Shown one piece after another: positions 53,995 to 61,690 of a stretch of 64,000 nt of DNA. Position 1 is the first letter of the stretch; every line of letters starts with the position of its first letter. The position numbers and the translations under genes are program-made. The DNA comes from JAGVPT01 sp963772165 (GTDB lineage Bacteria > Bacteroidota > Ignavibacteria > UBA10030 > UBA8401). A model generated the notes under the pieces. That model was not told the DNA's origin, ran no database searches, and was given only the letters and a program-made list of their open reading frames with translations. Location of the stretch: the NCBI GenBank assembly GCA_963772165.1, contig CAVYWA010000016.1:62001-126000 (forward strand), read 5' to 3'.

Positions 53995-55569
53995 CTACGC
54001 CAATTTTCCAACTGCATTTGTGACACGGCGAAGAATATTCCCATCCAACAATAATCCCAGAGCTTTCTGAATGTCGTCGTACAGCACGCGGTCACGGTCA
54101 AGATGCGGGATCGTGGAGCGGATCGTTCTATGGGCGGCACGTGTCCCTTTTCCGCATTGAAGCGGCGCATGGAAGTCGATGGCTTGTGCGGCGCAGAGCA
54201 TCTCAATGGCGATGACGGTCTGCACATTCCGCAGCACGCGCCAACATTTCTGCGCACTGATCGAGCCCATGCTGTTGTGGTCTTCCTGATTTGCTGAAGT
54301 TGGGATCGAATCGACGCTTGCAGGATGAGCGAGCACCTTGTTTTCCGAAACGAGCGAAGCAGCGGTGTACTGCGCTATCATCAAACCGGAGTTGAGTCCG
54401 CCATCGCGTGTAAGAAATCGGGGGAGTCCGCTCAGCGACCCGTTGACCATCCGCTCGACGCGCCGCTCAGAAATGTTCGCAAGCTCGGATAAGGCGATTG
54501 CGGCAAAATCCATGGCAAGCGCGATCGGCTGTCCATGGAAATTTCCCCCTTCGAGATGCTGGCGTTCATCCGGAAAGATCAAGGGGTTGTCATTTGCCGA
54601 ATTGATTTCAACGGAAACTATTTTTTCCACATACTCAAGAGCGTCGCGTGACGCGCCATGTACCTGGGGAGCGCAACGGAGGGAATATGCATCCTGTACC
54701 CTCTGGTCGTTATGGCGGTGCGATTCACGGATCTCGCTTCCGTGCAGGAGGATTCTCAGATTTTTTGCCGTCTCGCGCTGGCCTTTGAACGGACGCAGCC
54801 GATGAATACGCTCATCAAACGGTGTGTCGCTTCCCTTCAACGCTTCGACGCTCATTGCCGCTGCAACGTCGGCGAGCGTACAGAGCTGCTTTGCCCGGTG
54901 AGAAATAAGCGCCGCAAATGCCGTCATCATTTGCGTCCCGTTGATTAGCGCAAGCCCTTCTTTTGCAGACAGCGCAAGCGGTTTTAGCCGATGTTTTTTC
55001 ATTGCAACGGCGGAAATTTTCAATTTCCAATTTTCGATTGCAGTTTCAAAATTGGAAATTGGAAATTGAAAGTTGGAAATGACCGTTCCTTTTCCCATCA
55101 TCGCCAGGACAAGATGGGCGAGCTGCACAAGATCGCCGCTTGACCCGACGGACCCCTGCGATGGAATAACGGGAACAAGTCCGGCGTTAAAAAAATTTGC
55201 AATGAATCCGACGGTCTCAGGCCGTATGCCGGAAAAACCCTTTGCCAGCGCATTCATCCGCAGGATCATCATTGCGCGCACGACTTCGGGCGGGAGCGGT
55301 TCGCCGGTCCCTGCCGCATGGCTCGCGATAAGATTGTGCTGGAGTTCTTCGATCTTATCGAAGGGAATGCTGACATTACTGAATTCGCCGAAGCCCGTCG
55401 TCACTCCGTAAATACGTTCCTTTTTTCTAAGCCATTCTTCCACGAGCATGCGCGAACGGTGCATCTTTCGTAGCGAAGACGGGGCCAGCGAAACGTGCCA
55501 GGGTGCAGTTGCTGCCGCGAAAAGTTTCGGGATCGTTAAGCTTTTACCGTCGAGTTGAAGTTGTTTCAC
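53995..55569 (-). CDS. hutH: Histidine/aromatic ammonia-lyase with in-frame repeat insertion
   Basis: 524 residues. Family motifs: YGVTTGFGEFSNV, SHAAGTGEPL, GFSGIRPETVGFI, KEGLALINGTQMMTAFAAL, DNPLIFPDERQHLEGGNFHGQPIA and SVDSIPTSANQEDHNSMGSISAQK. The MIO cofactor tripeptide, normally Ala-Ser-Gly, here reads GSVGSSGDL, Ser-Ser-Gly. About 22 residues (SNFQFPISNFETAIENWKLK) between the MIO region and KHRLKPLALSAKEGLAL are encoded by an imperfect palindrome at 55021-55061 and have no place in the family. Frame is kept. The enzyme would deaminate His to urocanate or a similar aromatic substrate; other hut genes are absent here. Confidence 0.87.
   Translation of the reverse strand: MKQLQLDGKSLTIPKLFAAATAPWHVSLAPSSLRKMHRSRMLVEEWLRKKERIYGVTTGFGEFSNVSIPFDKIEELQHNLIASHAAGTGEPLPPEVVRAMMILRMNALAKGFSGIRPETVGFIANFFNAGLVPVIPSQGSVGSSGDLVQLAHLVLAMMGKGTVISNFQFPISNFETAIENWKLKISAVAMKKHRLKPLALSAKEGLALINGTQMMTAFAALISHRAKQLCTLADVAAAMSVEALKGSDTPFDERIHRLRPFKGQRETAKNLRILLHGSEIRESHRHNDQRVQDAYSLRCAPQVHGASRDALEYVEKIVSVEINSANDNPLIFPDERQHLEGGNFHGQPIALAMDFAAIALSELANISERRVERMVNGSLSGLPRFLTRDGGLNSGLMIAQYTAASLVSENKVLAHPASVDSIPTSANQEDHNSMGSISAQKCWRVLRNVQTVIAIEMLCAAQAIDFHAPLQCGKGTRAAHRTIRSTIPHLDRDRVLYDDIQKALGLLLDGNILRRVTNAVGKLA
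55021..55061. repeat. Palindrome inserted inside the ammonia-lyase reading frame
   Basis: CAATTTCCAATTTT (55021-55034) and AAAATTGGAAATTG (55048-55061) are a perfect 14-bp inverted repeat with a 13-base loop, followed by further GGAAATTGAAAGTTGGAAAT (to 55080). It lies in the minus-strand hutH gene and is read through in frame, adding about 22 residues. Confidence 0.8.
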
Positions 55570-55937
55570 AGAAGGGAGGTGTGTTAGTGGTAGAAATTTT
55601 TCCCAATGTAGCGAGGTATTTGTTTAGTTTCAAGCGGGGAAGAGCTACAATAGTGCCTCGGTTTGAATCCTCCTAATCCTGTCTTCTTTCACGGAATGAA
55701 ATTATCATTGCGATATTAAGATAATGCCAAACATCAATCGAAGAAAAACCGCATTCAATAATCGAGGACAACGATATTGGCGCCAGAGACTGCAATGGTG
55801 TGATTTTGGCTTCAGCATCCGTCACAGTCTCAAAATCACCGAAGTCTGAGGTTGTTTCTCCGAAAATGGACGTTGAAACTCTAGCGGAAATGAATTATTT
55901 TAACAAAACTGTTATCTTTGCTTACAATCATTGGTCA
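55570..55937. other. Divergent intergenic region, no gene recognised
   Basis: About 370 bases between hutH (minus) and the DUF4905 gene (plus). The DUF4905 reading frame stays open back to 55800, but that upstream part has no family similarity. No RNA gene or clear promoter found. Confidence 0.4.
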
Positions 55938-56804
55938 ATGAATATTTCATCCCTTTTTCAACAGCAGCAGTTGAAACCGTCCTGGTCGTACACCGCATCG
56001 GGAGTGCTCTGGCGTCTCCTTTTTTCAGAGACCAATTTTATCGTTGGGGAAGACAGGGATACCGTAGCAAAACAAGTTTCCTTCTTTTGCTTAAATGCTG
56101 TCAACGGGGATGTCCTCTGGAAAAATATTTCATTCGGCGAGCCCTGGTGGACGGGGATTGAAGCTGTCATCCGCGATAAAATATTTCTTCACGGGTTCAA
56201 AAAGCCCGACATGCCCGCGCATGGTAAAATCGTTGCTGTCGATTTGGGAACAGGAAGAGAGCTGTGGCGGAACAACGATTATGCTTTTCTCTATGCAACG
56301 CCAAACCGAGTGGTGGCGTTTCGTGATATGTTTGAGAGGCGTTTGTTCTATGAACTTGATGCCGCGACCGGAGAGTTTTTGCAGGAATTGAACGAGCCCC
56401 CCGGAGATTCGTACGAAACAAATGGCGGACGTCACGGCCGCGACAACTTCCTCTTTCCGGAATCTCTGACTGAGGATAGTTCGGAATTTTCGCTCGTCGC
56501 GCCCCTCATTGACAAGTATTGCACGAAAAGCAACATCCGCGGGCCTGTGGAATACGTCCGCTCGAACGGAAAGCTGGTGTTTAACTATCACGCTATTCAG
56601 GATCGCGATGAAAAAAAGAACCTTGACGTTCTGCAAAACAGATTGTGCATCGTTGACGAAGAGAGCGGCAAACAGGTCTATGCAGATATTGTAAATTCTT
56701 CAACTCCCGCTGCAGTGCCCGATTCTTTTTTTGTCGACGAGTCGACAGCCTACTATGTCAAAGAGAAGAGTACCCTCATTGCCCTTTCGCTCGCAAGGCG
56801 GTAA
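55938..56804 (+). CDS. DUF4905 family protein
   Basis: About 288 residues from the ATG at 55938. It starts LKPSWSYTASGVLWRLLFSETNFIVGEDRD, the family opening, and has a repeated beta-propeller-like pattern: FCLNAVNGDVLWKN, IVAVDLGTGRELWRNND, YELDAATGEFLQELN, LCIVDEESGKQVYAD. Each resembles a quinoprotein/WD-like repeat with W or F at the end. No signal peptide, so probably cytoplasmic. Function of DUF4905 is unknown. The phzF-like gene follows after 2 bases. Confidence 0.82.
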   Translation: MNISSLFQQQQLKPSWSYTASGVLWRLLFSETNFIVGEDRDTVAKQVSFFCLNAVNGDVLWKNISFGEPWWTGIEAVIRDKIFLHGFKKPDMPAHGKIVAVDLGTGRELWRNNDYAFLYATPNRVVAFRDMFERRLFYELDAATGEFLQELNEPPGDSYETNGGRHGRDNFLFPESLTEDSSEFSLVAPLIDKYCTKSNIRGPVEYVRSNGKLVFNYHAIQDRDEKKNLDVLQNRLCIVDEESGKQVYADIVNSSTPAAVPDSFFVDESTAYYVKEKSTLIALSLARR

Positions 56805-56806
56805 TT

Positions 56807-57706
56807 ATGAAGTCGTTCACCGTTAAATATATCGATGCGTTTACATCAAAGCCGTTCGCCGGAAACCCGGCGGCCGTCGTCCTTTCAGGAAGCGGTCTGA
56901 CTGAGGATCAGATGCAACGCATAGCACGGGAAATGAATCTCTCCGAAACGGCGTTTGTGCTGCCGCCGTCGGACAAACACGCAGACCTTCGCATCCGATG
57001 GTTCACGCCGACGAACGAAGTGGCGTTATGCGGGCATGCTACGATCGCCAGTTTTCATGCCCTTGCCGAGGAAAATTTGTATGGTATGAAGAAGAATGGT
57101 TCTTATCCTTTTCATCTTGAAACTGCTTCGGGCATTCTGGATGTTCTTGTCGTGAAAGACCGCCGGGGGGCCACGGTGAAATTTGCGATCCCGATGCCGC
57201 AGTTCAAGAAGAACCAGCATTTGAAGGCCGATTTTTTAACTCCGCTGGGCATGCAGGAGAACGATTTTGATAAGCGGCTTCCCTGTGTTTCCTGGATCAA
57301 CGCATACTTGCCGGTTCGACGGCTTTCCGTTTTGTACGACTTGCGCCCCGACTTCCAAGCCATAAAAAAAATTTTGATTCGCAAGAAGCTTTTAGGCGTT
57401 TGCATCTTCTCAGCGGAAACCATCGATCGTTCGTCGACCTTTCATTCCCGGTTTTTCGCGCCCAACGACGGCATCGACGAAGACCCGGTCACGGGCTCCG
57501 CCAACGGCCCGCTCGGTGTCTACATGATCGAGCAGGGGCTCGTCGGAAAATCTGACGGCCTTATCGAAATGATCGGTGAACAAGGCGACGTCATCGGCAG
57601 GCCGGGCCGTGTTAAGGTGGAAGTTCAGGTTGAACACGGCGCGCCGAAGTCCGTCGCAATCGTGGGAAGCGCCGTTACAGTGGTGGAAGGATCGCTCACG
57701 CTTTAG
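56807..57706 (+). CDS. PhzF-family isomerase-like protein
   Basis: 299 residues. Motifs: YIDAFTSKPFAGNPAAVVLSG at the N-terminus, MNLSETAFVLPP with the catalytic Glu, RWFTPTNEVALCGHATIASFHAL, and DEDPVTGSANGPLGVYMIEQGLV in the second lobe. PhzF isomerises dihydroxy-anthranilate in phenazine synthesis, but most members have other, often unknown, substrates; there are no phenazine genes here. It starts 2 bases after the DUF4905 gene, suggesting one transcript. Confidence 0.88.
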   Translation: MKSFTVKYIDAFTSKPFAGNPAAVVLSGSGLTEDQMQRIAREMNLSETAFVLPPSDKHADLRIRWFTPTNEVALCGHATIASFHALAEENLYGMKKNGSYPFHLETASGILDVLVVKDRRGATVKFAIPMPQFKKNQHLKADFLTPLGMQENDFDKRLPCVSWINAYLPVRRLSVLYDLRPDFQAIKKILIRKKLLGVCIFSAETIDRSSTFHSRFFAPNDGIDEDPVTGSANGPLGVYMIEQGLVGKSDGLIEMIGEQGDVIGRPGRVKVEVQVEHGAPKSVAIVGSAVTVVEGSLTL

Positions 57707-57743
57707 CTTTTCACAACAGTCGGTATTTATTATCTCGGACATT

Positions 57744-59744
57744 ATGGGATTGTCAAACATACTCTTCGCAACCGTTCTCCTTGCCTCGCTTCTCTTCTTT
57801 GGGTTCAGCGTTCGGCGGTTGCTTTCATATTTGCAGGTCGGCAAATCGGAAGACCGGTTTGACAAGCCTTTCTTGCGGATACAGAAAGTGATCAAGATTG
57901 CCCTGCTGCAGTCAAAACTGCTCCGCGAGCCTCTTGCCGGATTCATGCACCTTGCGATCTTTTGGGGATTTCTATCGCTCATGGCGGCGGTCGTTGAATC
58001 GATCGGCGAGGGAATCACCGGACATTTTTCTTTTCGATTTTTGGGGAGATTTTATTCTGCCGTCACATTTACGCAGGAAATATTTTGCGTCCTCGTCGTT
58101 GTAGCGGTGATGCTCGCTCTCTGGAGAAGGTGCATCTCACGCGTGAAGCGGCTCCAGGCCGGGACGCACGGTAATGCTGACGCCGCGGTGATTCTTCTCT
58201 GGATTTTCCTCATTGTATCGACACTGGTTTTGCAAAACGCGGCGCGCATCTCGCTCGGGGAGTATCACGCCGGTCTCAGGTACCCGGTATCGTCGACGGT
58301 GGCGGCGTTGTTCTCAGGAAACGCTTCTACTGCAGGATGGGGCCGCGCGTTCTGGTGGACGCATATCGTCCTCATTCTCGGTTTCCTGAACTATCTTCCG
58401 TACTCGAAGCATCTTCACGTGCTGACATCGATCCCGAACGTGTATTTTTCCGGCATGAAATCCCGCGGGGCGTTGAAGCCAATCGCTCTCAACGATGAAT
58501 CGGCCACGAAGTTCGGTGCGTCCGATGTGGATGATCTGACCTGGAAACAGCTGCTCGATGGATATACCTGCACGGAGTGCGGGCGTTGCGATTCGGTTTG
58601 CCCTGCAAACCTCACCGGCAAACGTCTCTCGCCGCGGAAAATTATTGTGGACACGCGCCGACGGACAATGGAAAAAGCTCCATTGCTTGTCGCTGGAACG
58701 ACGGCTGAAAATGACAACGGCATCCTGGCCCATTCGCTTGTCGACCGGTTCATCACAGAAGAGGAACTCTGGGCATGCACAACATGCATGGCATGCGTGC
58801 ACGAATGCCCGGTGATGATCGAGCATGTGGACGAGATCGTTGATTTGCGGCGCGGTTTGGTGCTGAATGAATCGCGCTTTCCCGCTGAACTTCGCTCAAC
58901 GTTCGAGAACCTTGAGCGCAACTTCACGCCGTGGGGTTTCAGCCATTCGTCCCGCGCCGATTGGGCTGAGGGGATGGAGATTCCGCGTATGTCGGAGGGA
59001 GGCGATATCGACATCCTGTTTTGGGTCGGCTGTGCCGGCGCTTACGATGCCCGCTACAGAAAAGTGACGCAGGCTTTTTCCAAATTATTAAAATACGCAG
59101 GCGTGAAGTTTGCAATTCTTGGCCTTGAAGAAAAGTGCAACGGGGATGCTGCGCGCCGGATGGGAAACGAGTATCTCGCGCAAACATTGATTACCGAAAA
59201 CGTCGAAACGTTGAACGGGTATGGCGTGAAAAAAATCGTCACAACATGCCCGCATTGTTTTCATTCGCTCAAGAATGAATACCCTCAGTTCGGGGGCAAC
59301 TATGAGGTTGTCCATCACACCGATTTTCTCTCGGGGTTGGTGGCAGCCGGAAAAATTATGCCCGCACGTTCACTGGGCACGACGGTGACATTCCATGATT
59401 CCTGCTACCTTGCACGATACAACGGCGTCATCGATTCTCCGCGTTCGCTGCTGCGGTCGATCCCCGAGTTGTCTCTGGCTGAAATGCCCCGGTCGAAAGA
59501 CAGGGGGTTGTGCTGCGGGGCTGGGGGCGGCAGAATGTGGATGGAAGAAAAGGAAGGGAAACGGATTAACATAGAGCGAACGGAAGAGGCTTTGTCCACA
59601 AAAGCGGGAGCGATCGGGACTGCTTGCCCGTTCTGCATGACCATGATGACCGATGGGGTAAAGGCAAAAGAGGCGAATGAACGGGTTCAGGTTAAAGATG
59701 TAGCCGAATTATTGTGGGAAGCGGTAGGAACGGCCGATCGGTAA
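57744..59744 (+). CDS. Membrane Fe-S oxidoreductase, HdrD/EtfAB:quinone-type
   Basis: 666 residues from the ATG at 57744; the longer frame overlaps phzF. N-terminal half: five or six membrane helices (FATVLLASLLFFGFS, LAIFWGFLSLMAAVVE, IFCVLVVVAVMLALW, VILLWIFLIVSTLVL, WTHIVLILGFLNYL), like the b-type cytochrome NarI/HdrE part. Two 4Fe-4S ferredoxin clusters follow (CTECGRCDSVCPANL and CTTCMACVHECPV), then two CCG-like domains; the first reads CNGDAARRMGNE...CPHCFHSL and the second CCGAGGGRMWME...CPFCMTMM. Such proteins pass electrons from ETF or another donor to menaquinone. The exact partner is unknown. Confidence 0.88.
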   Translation: MGLSNILFATVLLASLLFFGFSVRRLLSYLQVGKSEDRFDKPFLRIQKVIKIALLQSKLLREPLAGFMHLAIFWGFLSLMAAVVESIGEGITGHFSFRFLGRFYSAVTFTQEIFCVLVVVAVMLALWRRCISRVKRLQAGTHGNADAAVILLWIFLIVSTLVLQNAARISLGEYHAGLRYPVSSTVAALFSGNASTAGWGRAFWWTHIVLILGFLNYLPYSKHLHVLTSIPNVYFSGMKSRGALKPIALNDESATKFGASDVDDLTWKQLLDGYTCTECGRCDSVCPANLTGKRLSPRKIIVDTRRRTMEKAPLLVAGTTAENDNGILAHSLVDRFITEEELWACTTCMACVHECPVMIEHVDEIVDLRRGLVLNESRFPAELRSTFENLERNFTPWGFSHSSRADWAEGMEIPRMSEGGDIDILFWVGCAGAYDARYRKVTQAFSKLLKYAGVKFAILGLEEKCNGDAARRMGNEYLAQTLITENVETLNGYGVKKIVTTCPHCFHSLKNEYPQFGGNYEVVHHTDFLSGLVAAGKIMPARSLGTTVTFHDSCYLARYNGVIDSPRSLLRSIPELSLAEMPRSKDRGLCCGAGGGRMWMEEKEGKRINIERTEEALSTKAGAIGTACPFCMTMMTDGVKAKEANERVQVKDVAELLWEAVGTADR

Positions 59745-59776
59745 GACAGGTTTGTACAATTATAGAAGGAGGCATA

Positions 59777-59983
59777 ATGACATACAGGGTTTCGGTCTAC
59801 AAATATTTGGAAGTTCCTAAAACCGTTGCTCATGAGACGGTTGAGGGAACGGAAGACGAAGCGATAACGCGCGCAAAGGCGCTGCTGTTGAAATCCGACG
59901 GAGATGTCGTGGTGGTAGCGGTCGTGACCGGGGGCGAGACACGGATTGTCCAGCGCTTTGAGAAAGTGAAGAAAGCATCGTGA
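59777..59983 (+). CDS. Hypothetical protein, 68 residues
   Basis: Starts at the ATG at 59777 with AGAAGGAGG upstream, a strong ribosome-binding site. Sequence MTYRVSVYKYLEVPKTVAHE, then EGTEDEAITRAKALLLKSDGDVVVVAVVTGG and a basic end. It looks like a small alpha/beta domain with no known family. It sits between the Fe-S oxidoreductase and the integrase-like gene on the same strand. Confidence 0.7.
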   Translation: MTYRVSVYKYLEVPKTVAHETVEGTEDEAITRAKALLLKSDGDVVVVAVVTGGETRIVQRFEKVKKAS

Positions 59984-60030
59984 CGGGATTTTTCCATTGT
60001 TCATCGACTATTTTTTGAGGCAAAACATTC

Positions 60031-60987
60031 ATGATTGAAGCCGACACCGCAGGCGCGCGGCGCATGGAATGGATGAAGGAATTCGAAGAAACGAAAAGCG
60101 TTCCTTCTATTTGCCGGAAATACTCCATCAGCCGCAAGACTTTCTATAAATGGCTGAAGCGGTACAAAATATCTTCGAACGATGCGTCGAGCCTCGGGGA
60201 TCGCTCCCGGCGTCCGCATCACAGCCCCCGCGCAACCCCTCCTGCGATTGTTCAGCGGTTGCGCGAGCTTCGCGAGAAAACCGGCTTCGGGCAGAAACGG
60301 CTGAAGCTTTATCTTTCGATATGGTATGATATTGAATTGTCGGAAAGCGCGATCTGGAAGCTGCTGAGGAAGTCCGGCGTCGACATGAAGGCCAAGAGAT
60401 TGCATCGCCGGAAACTCCGCCCGAACGACGCCCTTCTCCCCGGCGACCGCGTCATTCTGGCGTTCAAGTTTATGATGAATCAGAACGGCAAACAACAGTT
60501 TGTTCAGTACAGCGCGATCGATGAATGCTCGCGACTGCGCATCACGAAGATTTACGGCCGCCACTCGACGCTTTCGGCGCTCGATTTTGTTCAGTTTGGA
60601 TTAATGCATTTTCCCTTTTTAATTCGTTATATTCAAACGCCGCTCGACAATGCATTTGCGAGCGTCTCAAAGCCGCGATCGAGGACGCACGCATTTACGA
60701 TGAACCTGCGGAAGCTCGGCATCAAACACGAGGTTCCCTCGAAGAAAAAGCTCGCGGTGAATAGATTCATGGAACGGATCAAACGGTTTGATGAAATCGA
60801 GCCCTATGTGACAAAACCGTTCTCTTCGCCGGACGAACTGCAGCAGGAGGCTGCCCGGTATTTGTACCGTTATAATAATGAGCGCCCCATCCCGCTCATC
60901 GAAAACATGTCGCCGGTGGAGAAGCTCCGTACGTACAAACAATTCAGCGGCATCACAACATTCGACCCATATAACACTTCACGATAA
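60031..60987 (+). CDS. DDE integrase/transposase-like protein, IS481 type, possibly domesticated
   Basis: 318 residues. N-terminal helix-turn-helix: MEWMKEFEETKSVPSICRKYSISRKTFYKWLKRY, then a second one (PPAIVQRLRELREKTGFGQKRLKLYL). Integrase core with first Asp in QYSAIDECSRLRI, second in IQTPLDNAFASV and Glu in NRFMERIKRFDEIE, so a D-D-E set can be drawn, though the usual DNGxEF segment is altered to DNAFAS. A C-terminal segment, YLYRYNNERPIPLIENMSPVEKL, is the usual IS481 end. No terminal inverted repeats or target duplications were found, and it sits tightly in a row of same-strand genes before phoB. Confidence 0.78.
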   Translation: MIEADTAGARRMEWMKEFEETKSVPSICRKYSISRKTFYKWLKRYKISSNDASSLGDRSRRPHHSPRATPPAIVQRLRELREKTGFGQKRLKLYLSIWYDIELSESAIWKLLRKSGVDMKAKRLHRRKLRPNDALLPGDRVILAFKFMMNQNGKQQFVQYSAIDECSRLRITKIYGRHSTLSALDFVQFGLMHFPFLIRYIQTPLDNAFASVSKPRSRTHAFTMNLRKLGIKHEVPSKKKLAVNRFMERIKRFDEIEPYVTKPFSSPDELQQEAARYLYRYNNERPIPLIENMSPVEKLRTYKQFSGITTFDPYNTSR

Positions 60988-61002
60988 ATCGGAACCCGAG
61001 CA

Positions 61003-61690
61003 ATGCAAAAAAATATTCTTGTCGTCGACGACGAAAAAGATATCGTCGAAATGCTGCAATACAACCTTGAAAAAGAGGGATACAAAGTCTTCACAGCCCG
61101 AAACGGAAAGCAAGCGCTCGAACAGGTGAAACGGCATGTGGACCTGATTCTTCTCGACATTATGATGACGGAGATGAACGGGCTCGACGTCCTGCGCGAA
61201 TTGAAGCGGGTAGAAAAAACAAAATCCATCCCCGTGCTATTTCCTGACGGCCAAGAGCTCCGAAGTCGACGAAGTCATCGGGCTCGAACTCGGCGCGGAA
61301 GATTACATCGTGAAACCGATCAGCATCAAGAAACTTATCGCACGTGTGCGGACGGCCCTGCGAAGAGATAAAAAAGACGACCAGGCAGCCGAAGCATCCG
61401 CCATCCTGCAAATCGAAGAACTTGAAATCAATGTGCCGAACTATACCGTCACACTCGGAACAAAAGCGCTGGTCTTCCCCAAAAAAGAATTTGAAACGCT
61501 CGTGTACCTTGTCCGCCACCGGGGGCGCGTGATTTCCAGGGATGTTCTTCTCAATGCGGTGTGGGGCGAAGGGGTCTTCGTCGTCGACCGGACGGTTGAT
61601 GTCCACATCAGAAAAATACGAGAGAAGCTCGGAAAATTTGCGGAAATGATTGAGACCGTGAAAGGGGTCGGCTACAGGTTCAAAGCATGA
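61003..61690 (+). pseudogene. phoB: PhoB-type response regulator with one frameshift
   Basis: The receiver domain starts NILVVDDEKDIVEMLQYNLEKEGYKVFTA and has LILLDIMMTEMNGLDVLRELK with the Asp acceptor. At TTTCCTG (about 61240-61246) one extra base shifts the frame. The next frame continues as LTAKSSEVDEVIGLELGAEDYIVKPISIKKLIARVRTALRR and then a winged helix (PNYTVTLGTKALVFPKKEFETLVYLVRHRGRVISRDVLLNAVWGE ... RTVDVHIRKIREKLG ... IETVKGVGYRFKA). Joined it is a complete OmpR/PhoB protein of about 229 residues. Since the remaining sequence is perfectly conserved, a sequencing error is the likeliest cause. Its stop overlaps phoR (ATGA). Confidence 0.85.
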
